From contig CM037467.1 of the NCBI GenBank assembly GCA_021014325.1, positions 11,794,773 through 11,858,772 of the forward strand: DNA of 64,000 bases, in the 5' to 3' direction. Numbering within the stretch: position 1 is the stretch's first letter; every line of letters begins with the position of its first letter. The notes under the pieces are model-generated. The model ran no database searches and was not told the origin of the DNA. It worked only from the letters and a program-made list of their open reading frames with translations. The DNA comes from Plazaster borealis. Its lineage: Eukaryota; Echinodermata; Asteroidea; Forcipulatida; Labidiasteridae. Shown here in pieces: positions 1 to 11,064 of this stretch. The translations under genes and the position numbers were made by a program.

Positions 1-1690
1 GGACTGTACGCAATTGGTAAATGATGACAAAAGGGCGGGGTTACACCCCGCTAATATTCCATGATGTGATGAGTGTTAGAAATCATCATTTTAATGATGC
101 AGAAATGTTTTGTGCAACTCAATATACCCAAAGCGAGGCCAGAAAGAAAATAGTCTGGTGCCTTTAAAAAATGGAAATTCAACAAATCCGACAAACATGG
201 CCGTTTAAGATCCTGTTGGTAAGGCAAAGCACCACACGTGCGCGCATCTGCTGCATCATGCGCGCTCAAACATTTTCGATACTCCCGGCCAGCTCCACAA
301 CTGGCAAACATTTGTGTGTAATTTCACCAAAAAATCACTAATCTCATCGTTCAAAGGCATTGCTTACCAGAGAAACTTACAATTCTGAGAAGATCTCGAG
401 TCTCTGACGATTATAATTAAAAGCCAAGTCCAATTGACCATATTTTTGACCACATGAGGGTGCTTTCATTAGGGAATGTCTTGCATCACAATTACAGTTG
501 TAATGGGTTTCTGGTAATCAGTGGTAATTAGTGGAGCCAGTTTGTGTGAAGTGGGCGTGGCTTACAGTTGAATAACGTCACACTTACGAACAAGACAGGG
601 TTTTTTAACCGTGACCAAAAACATCCCTTTTCCACTTTTTTCTATTAAAGGTATTGTACACTTTTGGTAACAGCTCAAAATCAGTGTCCACATTTTGTGT
701 GATTCAACATATGCATGAACAAACAAACATGTGAAAGTTTGAGCTCAATTGGTCATCGAGGTCACGAGAAAATAGTGAAAAGAGACCTCATGTGTTTTCT
801 GTTTTTTTCAAGCATCGAGTTTTTATCGCGAGTGATAAAAACTATTGTTTTACTCATTTCTCAGAAACGATAGCATTTTAGGCAGAAATATTTTAAGGAA
901 CCCTTTCTACCATTACTTACTTTAAATCATGTAAGTTATGTGTGAATCTGTGAACATTAATTTGTGTTTTTCGATCTTACCAGTAGTGTACAGGGCCTTT
1001 AAGGTATGCAGAACATGAAGCAACCAGTGTTCCAAAGATAAACTTGAGTTCTTATAAGGCAACCGATTTACAATCTGCAACTGAATAGGGTTTTTCATGA
1101 ACGGAGTGGTATTAGACACGTCAGAACTAGTTCCCCACATGTCATCAGAATATTACAGGTATTATTTAAAATATCATAACTGCAGTGTCTAAGCGTACGG
1201 TACTTTTAAACATCGATTTGCTGATTTTTTGCTGGTCAAAATGTGTACAGCTAGACTTGAGGGCGCGCTTCACGACGGCTGGAGTTTAGCTCTTGCATGT
1301 CAGTTAATACTGAATAAAAATAAAAATGCTAACAATATTTTGTTTATTTGGTTTTTAATGTGAAGCCTTTAAGCAGTTTTTAATTTTGTTTATGCCTGTC
1401 ACCACATTATTACAAAGAAAAGCAGACACCAAATCGATTTTTATCACTAAATGTTTGTATTTGTAAATGCTTAATTTAAGTGGTCGGTGGAGGGAGTCAG
1501 TATTGTTTTAATTAATTCACATCAGGAATAAATGTCCATTATTGCATCAAATTTGATTGTGGAAGTTTGATATAATTGTTCAGGCGAGACTTATTATGCA
1601 ATAGGATGGGTGGAAGACGCCATTAAAATAAATAATACCCCCCCCCCTCACACAGGGGTCGATGAGGTCAAACAATGGAAACGTGCCGTT
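1..1690. repeat. Segmental duplication, left copy, part A
   Basis: This stretch aligns by eye, in the same orientation, with about 13201-14750. Shared landmarks are the opening GGACTGTACGCAATT, the GAACAAGACAGGGTTTTTTAACCGTGACCAA block, and the GTGGAAGACGCCATTAAAAT block near 1611 and 14681. It contains a TTAA-flanked miniature element (645-1002) that is absent from the other copy. No coding potential is visible. I infer that it is the 3' flank of a PITP gene copy outside the window, because the right-hand copy starts just after the 3' end of the PITP gene here. Confidence 0.8.
645..1002. mobile_element. MITE family A, TTAA-flanked, with a natural empty site at 14057-14060
   Basis: The element starts TTAAAGGTATTGTACACTTT and ends GTACAGGGCCTTTAA, bounded by TTAA at 645-648 and 999-1002. 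The duplicated segment at 14057-14060 has a single TTAA with the same flanking sequence and no element, which shows insertion and TTAA target duplication. That target choice is typical of piggyBac-type transposons; the family assignment is inference. No coding capacity is seen. Confidence 0.8.
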
Positions 1691-1779
1691 TGGAAATTTT
1701 TGCTAATTACCCCAGCAAAAAACACCCCGAAAAACACCAATGCTAAATGCTAAGTATTCAAAAATAATGAAAAAATATT

Positions 1780-1995
1780 TAAAGTCCCTCAGCCTCTTGA
1801 AACCAATCAATATCCAGACAATACATTTCAGACTTCTTATCAATTTTTGGCAGGTCAGCCGTTTGGAATTTTTGATAATTACCCCCCAGGTTGTGATAGG
1901 TTCTTATAATTACACAATCTATTAATTGCATGACCCCCAAAACGTTATAATTCAAAAGTAACTGTGGGTTTACAAGATACGATAATCAGCTTGGC
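1780..1995. repeat. Internal duplicate, copy 1
   Basis: It shares GTCCCTCAGCCTCTTG, TTTTTGGCAGGTCAGCCGTT and TTGCATGACCCCCAAA, in the same order, with 2879-3265. This looks like a local duplication within the left segmental copy. No gene is seen; the short open frame here is not conserved in the duplicate. Confidence 0.6.
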
Positions 1996-2579
1996 GCATG
2001 AATGTTGGCATATTTAGTGTGGTGCACCCTCTTATAAGGGCAGTCAATTATTCTTTATGATTAACAAATTATGCTTAAAATTTTGAGAATAAGTCACTGA
2101 TTTGAGATCTGAAAAGAAAATTTAAAAATGTTATTACGTTCGTTTACAACAAGGTCAAACATGTTGGCGCATTTAATTAAGCAATTTGAGAAGAAAAACC
2201 TGCACGACACACTGTGTACACTGCTAAGGACAAGTCAGAAGTTATATTCCAATCCTCCCTCAAAAAGTTATTCACATGTCTCTTTTTTATAATAAGATTC
2301 TAAAAGCCTTACAAATTATTTTAATAATCGACAAGAGGGGGTAAATTAATGTGGAGAAGCTGTAAAAGGGAAAGGGGCTGGAAGGGGAGGGGGGCTCGGG
2401 AGCAGCATTTGCTTTCCCTCTGACTTTTCTATTGTCCTTCAAGTTTCATTTGACGTAGCTGTTAAAGGGGGAAGGGGTGAAGGGTGGGCGGGGCATGGGC
2501 GGGGCGTATCGCAAAATGCCAATCCAGACACTTTACGGCTGCTGTGGTTAATGGGAACAACTAGACTAGAGTTAAGACT
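1996..2579. other. Non-coding stretch, no recognised feature
   Basis: AT-rich sequence passes into a G-rich, low-complexity tract at about 2335-2520. I see no splice-bounded coding exon, RNA gene or recognisable transposon. Confidence 0.5.
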
Positions 2580-2584
2580 GTAAG

Positions 2585-2826
2585 CTAGGGTGTGGGCTGA
2601 GAGCTAGGGTTTGGTCTGATGTCTAGGGTTTAGGGGTGGGGGCTAGGGTGGCCTAAAGGCTAGGGTTTGGGGTGGGGCTAGGGTTTGGGCTGATGGCTAG
2701 GGATTGGGCTGATGGCTATAGGGTTTGGGCTGAAGGCTATGGTTTGGGGTGGGGCTATAGGGTTTGGGGGTTTGGGCTGATGGCTAGGGTTTGGGCTGAT
2801 ATCGAGCTATGGTTTGGGCTGACATT
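2585..2826 (+). repeat. Degenerate G-rich minisatellite, telomere-like units
   Basis: About 12 imperfect units of 17-22 bp follow the form GGCTAGGGTTTGGGCTGAT. The plus strand is strongly G-rich and repeats TAGGGTTTGGG, which resembles TTAGGG-type telomere sequence but is not a true telomere array. It creates the artefactual open frame 2672-2929. Confidence 0.8.
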
Positions 2827-2878
2827 TATGATGCCGTATCCACCACCTCCCCTACTCCTCTTCACTGAAAACATATTT

Positions 2879-3265
2879 AAGGTCCCTCAGCCTCTTGGAA
2901 ACCAATTCAATATATTTCCAGACAACTAAACTTCAGATTTCTTACCAATTTTTGGCAGGTCAGCCGTTTGGAATTTTTTCTAATTCCCCCAGAAAAAAAC
3001 ACCACGAACATGTTTTTCCCAAACCGACTTGCTGCCAGTTTTCATGGCATTCCACCAATTCCCAAGCTAAATAGGACAAATAGGACCAATTTTTAAGCCT
3101 AAATTTATCAAATCTCCTCAAAAGTTGAAACACAGAACCCCGGAACCCCCGGGTTGTGATAGATTATTACAATTACACAATTTATTGATTGCATGACCCC
3201 CAAAGCGTTACAATTCAAAAGTAACTGTGGATTTACAAATTATGATAATGAGCTTGGCGCATGAA
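2879..3265. repeat. Internal duplicate, copy 2
   Basis: This is the counterpart of 1780-1995. Both end in TTGGCGCATGAA followed by a TTGGC motif. An extra internal segment of about 130 bp (around 2990-3150) is absent from copy 1. Confidence 0.6.
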
Positions 3266-3274
3266 CTTTGGCCT

Positions 3275-4015
3275 TTTCAGTGGTGCACCCAGAGCCTGTG
3301 ACACAAAGATCTGTTTTCTGGATGGACAATATGGCCCTCACAGTTCACTGGATGACATGTTGCTGCACCAAATGAGCCACGTAGTGCGATGCTGACAAGC
3401 ATAATACTATTACGGATGACTGGCGCTGTGATTGTAAACCGCATCCAGTCAGAGCCATTAGAAAGATAAAACGTCAAGAGTTAGAAGTAAAGGCACGCCA
3501 TTCCGGTCACTTGGTGCATGGAACTATATATAAAAGCTCCTTGCTTGGTGTAAGTGCCCCCAAGACAAGACAAAATAGCTTTATTGCTTTATACGTTGAC
3601 TAAAACCAATATGCTTCAAACCGATTCCTGTAGACGATGTGACCTCTTACATTCAAACCGCCCTCTGTTGACAAAAGTCATGTTTCCGCCGGGCAAGAAG
3701 ATGCGTACTCATGGTAACATTGCGTGTCCTTTATAGCCGGCTGTCAGTACACAAAGGTTTTGCCCGGCGACATGCGCGCATCATGTTATGATTTTCGAAT
3801 GACGTCAGAGGTCACATCGTATAGAGCCATGCCAAATTGTCAACTCGGGCATTTTAACAAGCCTGGAGACTCATTCAGAAAGCGCATAATCCTCACGATT
3901 AGCTTGGAGAGAAGTGGTTGACAGCTAAATAATGCGGCCTAGAGGAGACATCGTACATTACGATCTTAAAGTTACAATCTAAGATGTCCCATATAAATCA
4001 CAATCGGTAAGCAAA
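3275..4015. repeat. Segmental duplication, left copy, part B
   Basis: This matches about 15225-16195 in the same order. Shared pieces include TATTACGGATGACTGG, GTGTAAGTGCCCCCAAGAC, GCTTTATTGCTT, TCCTCACGATTAGCTT and ACAATCTAAGATGTCCCATA. The right copy has an extra few hundred bases inserted between the first blocks. No coding region is seen. Confidence 0.7.
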
Positions 4016-4646
4016 TTTTCGTGCTAACTATAGCAGAAAATGTGCTTAGGCGTAAGCATAAACGACATATAAACTCATCCTTTAACAGATGTCCGGTATT
4101 TGTTGAATGAAAGTGATACTATTGATTAACTTCCGTTTCGATGTGTCTCAATTCGTCATCTTCACAACGTTGGAATGTTTGAACAGTTCTCATTATAACC
4201 TCATTTGACATGTTTATTTTATTTTAAAGTTAGAACAAGTATTGGACCAAATAATTCACACAGAGCTTCTTGATTATTGGTTTAAACAACATTGTGGTAC
4301 AGAGAACCAGTCGTCAAATAAACAGCACATGACATCTTCTGGGTTGGTACCTCTGTCAGCTAAAACCAACTTTTTGTTTGCTGTGAACTTTATGCTTTTT
4401 ATAATTGTGTACTTAGTATATTTCTCAAACTAAACATAAATTCTAAACGAGTTTATCTATAATCGGGAACGGGTACACCGTCTCTGCCAACCATACTGTT
4501 TAATATGCTAAGCACGTTTTCATGCTCACGTTAGTATTAAACGATCCTGTGGCCTTAAATTCGTTGAACTTAAATATTTCGGTTACAGGTTTGTCAAATA
4601 CACACTGAAAGTAATTTTTTTTTTAATAAGTACGAATGGTGTCTTG
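4016..4646. other. Non-coding stretch, no recognised feature
   Basis: The sequence is AT-rich and single-copy within this window. I find no exon, repeat family or RNA gene. It lies between the segmental duplication and the tandem repeat next to the PITP promoter. Confidence 0.5.
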
Positions 4647-5008
4647 TTATAATTAAGTTTCGTAAACTTAGTTGAGTGTGGCACAACTTGTTGGAGTGAA
4701 AATTTAAAATGCATTTCATTCCCATGTAGACTGACAGTTCTCACAATTTTGTTTAAAAAGTTCTGACAGAGTTGGGGTATTACGCTAGTCTTTATCCCCG
4801 TATTGTTGGTGGGGACAATCGACACCATGGACTTTTGCAGAGCAAGCAGCGTATACTTTGTTTTGACATAAGTGACAATGTCGAAAGAAATAGCTAATGA
4901 TCACAGATGGTTTTTCAGCAGAGGCTTCCAAAGCCAAGTCTCGTAGTATGGCACATGTCAGACAGATAATACGCGGTTTAGAGATCGGGGGTGGATCGGT
5001 TACAAGAT
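4647..5008. repeat. Promoter-proximal tandem duplication, unit 1
   Basis: This unit aligns with 5011-5399. Both carry GAGTTGAGTGTGGCA, CATTCCCATGTAGACTGACA, TTGGGGTATTACGCTA, GACAATCGACACCAT, AATAGCTAA.GATCACAGATGG and AGTCTCGTAGTATGGCACAT in order. The overlapping minus-strand open frame is not maintained in the second unit, so I treat the repeat as non-coding. Confidence 0.85.
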
Positions 5009-5010
5009 CG

Positions 5011-5399
5011 TTAATTAAGTTTTGTAAATTGAGTTGAGTGTGGCATAACTTGTTTGAGTTAAATTTTAAAATGCATTCCATTCCCATGTAGACTGACAGG
5101 TCTCACAAATTGGCTTAAACAATTCTGACAGATTTGGGGTATTACGCTAATCTTTTCTGTAAGGGCAGCATTTCAGATAATACAAGATCCCCCTTCTTGT
5201 TAGTGTGACAATCGACACCATCGACTTTTGCACAACAAACAGCATTTACTTTATTTTGACATAATTGACAATGTAGTAAGAAATAGCTAACGATCACAGA
5301 TGGTTTCTTCAGCAGAGGCGTCCAAAGTTAAGTCTCGTAGTATGGCACATGTCAGACAGATAATACGCTGTTTAGAGATCGGAGGGATCGGTTACAAGA
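5011..5399. repeat. Promoter-proximal tandem duplication, unit 2
   Basis: This second unit carries about 30 extra bases near 5158-5190 relative to unit 1. It ends only 36 bp upstream of the TATA box of the PITP gene, so any transcription-factor sites within it are present twice next to that promoter. The regulatory role is inference. Confidence 0.85.
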
Positions 5400-5434
5400 A
5401 CTGTCATGCACAGGTACCGAGCTGAAGGACCTTT

Positions 5435-5470
5435 TATAAGCGCCCGGTTCACGGTGGTTCGGTCACTTTC
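5435..5470 (+). promoter_or_regulatory. Core promoter of the PITP-like gene: TATA box and initiator
   Basis: TATAAG lies at 5435-5440, and an initiator-like TCACTTTC starts at about 5463. That places a likely transcription start about 29 bp downstream of the TATA box and about 55 bp before the ATG at 5520. The spacing is textbook for a TATA/Inr promoter. TATA-driven genes are often inducible or tissue-restricted, which would suit a secreted product; that part is inference. Confidence 0.6.
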
Positions 5471-5519
5471 TAGCGAGAATCGTTCCAAGAGTTAGTTTGC
5501 TTACACACCAGGATTCAGA

Positions 5520-5590
5520 ATGAAGCTGGTTTTTGCTGTTGCGGTGCTGGTTTTTGCGTCCTATGGGAACGCCTTGTTAACGAAAGAGTT
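5520..5590 (+). other. Exon 1 of the PITP-like gene, encoding the signal peptide
   Basis: This exon encodes 23 codons plus two bases: Met-Lys, a hydrophobic core (residues 3-13), a polar SYGNA end, then LLTKE. It joins 5987-6017 to give LLTKEFRTLLPYSVDE, which aligns with the very start of cytosolic PITPs. No ATG exists near the family's usual start point, so the upstream ATG must be used. The signal sequence is therefore a true N-terminal extension of about 16 residues. Confidence 0.85.
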
Positions 5591-8500
5591 GTGAGTAAAA
5601 ACATTATTTATTTGTATGTATTGATTTATTTAGACAGGGTAGCTTTATAAGTATTACAACTGCTATCCCCGAGGGCCCTGTGTATAAACGGTTATAAGTA
5701 AAATACAGAGCAATAAGAAAAGCCATGAATCAAAAACAGAAAACTGAGTGTAAAACAAAAAGAACAATCTCACAATATTTCCTAAGACGAAAAAACTGTT
5801 GTCCCCATTACACTGAAGACACGAGAAAAGACGGAACAACATACCAAAAAAAAAGTGCCTTTGATTTCAACTGGGCAAAGTACCTCCATACTTTTATTCC
5901 AAATGAAATGTCGAATGAAAATCATTCCTGAAAGCCCGTTAAAACTTGTTGTAATTTTGCTTGTTATTATTTCTTTTTTGTACCAGCCGGACTCTGCTTC
6001 CGTACTCAGTCGACGAGGTGAATATTAGCATTGTTGATGTCATTCTTTTTTAGAATTATTACTTATTGTATGTTTTCTGAAGTTAAATAAATAAATAAAG
6101 CAAATGCATTGTCGGTATCATGAAGCAAGGGGTTTCAGGAAGCTTTACTATACTGTGCGTTATATGGAAAGGTTTGCGGTAACACCATGTAATGACTATC
6201 TCTAAATGAGTTGGGGTGGTTGAGTTGAAACCAACGGTTCTTTTCAGAACCACCCCAACTCATTTTGAGATAGTCATTACATGGTGTTACCGCAAACCTT
6301 TCCATATCGTATTTCCACCATGTAAAGTTTCAAATCCTACTTATACTGTGTTTTTGCAACTTGTGTTTTTGTGGGTGCAGTTATGTGTTTTTTTCTATGT
6401 GTGAGCTTGTATAGTGACATCCAAACCAAGAACTTACAACAAAAGGGACATTAGGTTCACGATTGCTATCACAAAGGAAAACAAAGAGTTGAACAAAGGA
6501 GGGTCCACGATCGGAGATCATTACACAATTGTACTGCACTAGCCTTTTGCTTCCTTTTACTCGATTGATTTTTATATATTAATGTCCTTTTAATGATAGT
6601 TTGGGTTTTTTAAGCAGGTGATATTGTTGCAATTCACTTGGTCATTACAATTTTGAAGAAACCATTCCTTTATCAATCAATATTTACTATTGCAACATAT
6701 GTAAAACAAAATGTCTTTGGTAAAAACAATCAAACCAGTTAAACCACCTGTTCTTCTCAGAACCACCACTACTCAAAACGAATTTTACTCTTGCTGTCAC
6801 CGCAAATCTCACCTGATAGTACTCCCACCATGCAAAGTTTTAAATCCTACAAAACAATCCCATTGAGGACAAAAAACCCGATCCTAATCAAATTGTGTGG
6901 TTTTGTTTTGTTTTGTTGTTGTTGTTGTTTTTTTTTTAGGTTTTTTTTTTTTTTTTTTTTTTGGGGGGGGGGGGGGGTTTGGGGGTTATGTGTGTTTTTT
7001 GTGTTTTGGGTTTTTTTGTGGGGGTTTTGTGTTGTCAGCTTTGTTTGTTGTTTGTCATTCGTTTCTTGTTCTGTTGATCGTTTGTTTGTCTGGTAGTGCT
7101 TGTGGAAAGTAACCAGCTAGTTGTTGATTCTGCCCATTTGTATTCCTCAAAGAGTAACTGTCTTTGTTTTGTTTTTCTTCTTCTTTTTCTCTCTTTTGTT
7201 CTTCTTCTTGTTTTCGTTTTTCTGTTGTTATATTTTAATAGTACAATTTCACTAATGGAATGTAATTGTAAATTGGGTTTTTTAAAATTTAAGTTGTACC
7301 TTGTTTTATCCTGTAAAATTAATATGGATATTATAATGAAAATGAAATATTGGCACGAGATAAACGATGTGTAATGAACCGAATCGCATCATCGTCTGCC
7401 AGACATATTTATGGCGTCAAATGTATACGCACTTATAAAGTTACCTACCGGTAACCATACTTTGTCTAAATGTTCTACATGGCCACCAAAAAAAAAAAAA
7501 AAAAAAAAAAAACATTAATTAAAAATACAAACAGGGTGGTTTAGAAATATCGCTTTTCATATCAATATAATTATTTATGGCGTCAAATGTATACGCACTT
7601 ATCAAGTTACTACCTACCGGTAACCATGTCTAAAATGTTCTACATGACCAAACAAAAACAAAAAAACATTAAAAAGACAAACAGGGTGGTTTAGAAATAT
7701 CGTTTTTCATATCAATGTGATGCCACGTCTGTCACTGAATACACACATCAAATCATCGGGTTGCATAAACCATTCGTCCTGAACCCATAGAATTATTTTT
7801 TGGGGGGTTTAATTTAAAGCCACAGATCTGTAGTTACGACATCCAAACCCAAGTACAAATTTTCTTTTACTCTTTTTTGTTGAATCCTTCAATGATTCTT
7901 TTTCCAATGTGACAGTTTCTTCTCGGGTACCGCTGGTCCATCGCCGAGGCTAGTATTCTTGAGACAGGGGGCGGGGAGGGCGTTCAGATCGTTGGGGAAC
8001 CGAGGACTGATGATTCTGGAGAATTCACCCACAAGATCCTATATCTGGAAACGTAAGGAAACACCTTTTTTGCAGGGTTTATTGAAAGTTTGAATACCCG
8101 TTACATGATTGTTCCCTGTTATTGTTGTTGTTTGCTTGTTGTTCATGTTGTTGTACCAGAAGCGTGTCGTGGCCGAGTGGTCTAGCACACCGAAGTCAAG
8201 TTGTTGTGGCTGAGTAACCACATTTTTGGTTCAAATCTCGGTCCCGGCACGTGCGTCCTTGAGCAAGAAACTTGACTATAATTGCTCCTTGGCGTTTATG
8301 GATCCTGCCGAGTAACGAAGTAGAAGTAGAAGTGATATTGGTGTTTTTATTGTCCTCAGGAAAGCGCCACCAATCTTCAGCCTGATGGCCGAGGGTGTAT
8401 TCAAAGTGCACGAGAAATCGTGGTTCACGCCAACTGGCGTCACCACCAGATACACAGTAAGTTTTCGTCCATTCTCGCGTTATCCCGCGAAGATTCAACG

Positions 8501-11021
8501 AGATTATTTTAAAATGGCGAGAATCTGATACTTGAAACTTTACTACACACTCGTTAATGAATGAGATATTCTAATAATATTTGACTTTTTGTTTTTGCTG
8601 CTTTAGGAAAGGAAGTTCATGGGGAGCGATTTCGGTCTGACGATAACTTCAAAATTTGTTGATGCCGACAACTGCCAAAGGGATGACGTAAGCATGACAA
8701 AGAATGACATATAATAGATTTGTATAGACCTTGTACATTGACGTCATCACGCTGCCATCTTAGTGGTTAAATGATGATAAAACAATGAAAAGCGCACATC
8801 TATGTACGCGCGGCGCTGAGAATGGACCAATGAGCAACCTTCTTTTGACCTCTAGCCGAGGGCGCCTTATTAAAATGACGTCATTAGGCATAAGGTCTAT
8901 GTACAATAGGGCTCTGCAAGTTGAAGGCAGGATACACTTTTGGTAATTCGCCGTATTTTTGACCGCGTGAGGGCGTTTGTGGACCAATTTTTACGTGATG
9001 AAAAACAAGTAAACAAACAGGTTTTTGTCATTTTTGTTATTATTTATGTTTAGGTATTTCGTCAATGATGCAAGAAAACTACCTACAGGCAAATAAAATA
9101 AGATGAATCTGTAGTTGTTATGCAGTACATTCCTGAAGAAAGCGCCCTCATGCGGTCAAAAATATGGTCCATTGTCAAAGACAAGTATCCCCACTTAGTG
9201 TATCCCAACATATGCATAAAACAACAATTTAACAATTTAGGCTCAATCAGTCATCAAAGTTTGGAGAAAATAATGAAAGAAATAACACCCTTGTTGCATA
9301 GAATTGTTGCATAAAATTAACACCAAAGGGTGTTAAAATAACACCATTGTAATTGTGTTGGCAGAAATGATTGTTATTTTATCGCCCTATGTTGTAAATT
9401 TAAATTCTTTTTGGTATCTATATGTGACAAGGCCCTTGGTGTCAATTTTAACACCCCAGTGTTTGCAGTGTACTAGCATAAAAGTATTAGAGAACACAAC
9501 CGGGTCCAAATTTATGGCTCTGTTTACTGCGGAATTCTGCGCTTACGGGGCGCCGTAAGCGCAGAATTCTTCAGTAAACAGAGGCATACATTTGGACCCT
9601 GTACTGTTTATGAGTACACTTCAAATACTGGGGTGTTAAATTGACATCATGGGTGTCGTCACGTATGTATACAACAGCAAAATCAACATTTACACCATAG
9701 GGTGTTAAAATAACACTAATTTCTTCAAAAACGATTACATTTGTATTATTTTAACACCATATGATGTTAATTTTGATTCTCTGTTCGGTATCTATATGTG
9801 ACAACACCCATGGTGTCAATTTTAACACCCCAGTTTTGGTTGCAGTGTAGCAAACGGATGAACACGTTCTAAAGGGAGAATATACCTTTGGTAATTACTC
9901 CAAAAATTAATGGCCATAAAATCTTACTTGGTAAGAAGCACTGCAGCTGTTAATAATGTATACAATTTTCAGAAATGATTCACTTCTAAGGAATGTGCTT
10001 TTAGAGAAAGGGATGCAAAACAAACTTTGCAATCTGAGAAACGTTTCATGCAGAAACGTTTCTCATATTGTGTATTCCAATTACGGATTATTCTTCCTGC
10101 GTACAGTGGCAATAACCGCTCCAGATTTTCGGCGATATCTTAAAAATGCTACCTCCTTTTAAAATGAAATTTCCACACGTTGGTTTTATTGTATGAATCT
10201 ACATTTAGATAGGATTTAACAATCGAACAGTTTCAAAAACTAAAGGTACTTTGTCTTTAAGGCTCTATGTTCTATGGTCAAAAACTGGAAACCCGGTGCA
10301 CCTGCCCTGACTACACGCGGGATTGGAACAGTTTAAATTAAACACGTACAAACTGAGCTTTAAATAATAAACCGTTAAAAATCTATAATAAAAAAATACA
10401 TTTCAACAAAAATCCCAATTAAATAGATCAACACAAATGCGACATGCAGATGCCACGTTTGACTTTCAATGTCTGTCTTTGACTGTCTTCAGGTTCTTGC
10501 AGAGAGCGGTTCAGCGGAGGTAGTACAAGTCGACTTCACTACGGATGTCCCATCAGAAGAGGTTTGTTATATAAAATATATATATATAATTGTTAAACAA
10601 ATAAAAGGAAAAATAACCGATATTAAACAACTTGGAGTAAGGTGAAGGTACATCAACAGTTGGACACACCCATCACCAATTTCAATTTTCAACATTTATG
10701 ATGAAGCTAATATTGCAGTCTTTGTTTATGTGTTATTATTATTTTTGTATCCATGGCAGCGAGAGTGGGACCCTACTCAATGTTCTTCAGATGAATTAAA
10801 CCGGGGACCTTTGACCTCCGGCTGGGAGGTAAGTGTTTTGTTCTGTTAATATTTTTACTGCTTTAAGTATTATTATTATTATTATATATATATATAATTT
10901 CTCTGATGGAATCCTACAGATAGCACATCGGTTTTGTATGATTCCGATCGAAGACAACCAACCAATTGAAATAATTGATTGATTAAAATGATTTATTGGT
11001 TGGTTGATTGATTGATTAATA

Positions 11022-11064
<43 letters not shown>

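Noticed and set aside
4583..5087. Minus-strand frames of 81 and 100 codons, one Cys-rich
   Set aside because: They lie in a tandem duplication, and the second unit does not keep the frame.
6791..7112. Open frames rich in Phe, Gly and Val that look membrane-like
   Set aside because: Translation of T and G homopolymers inside a PITP intron.
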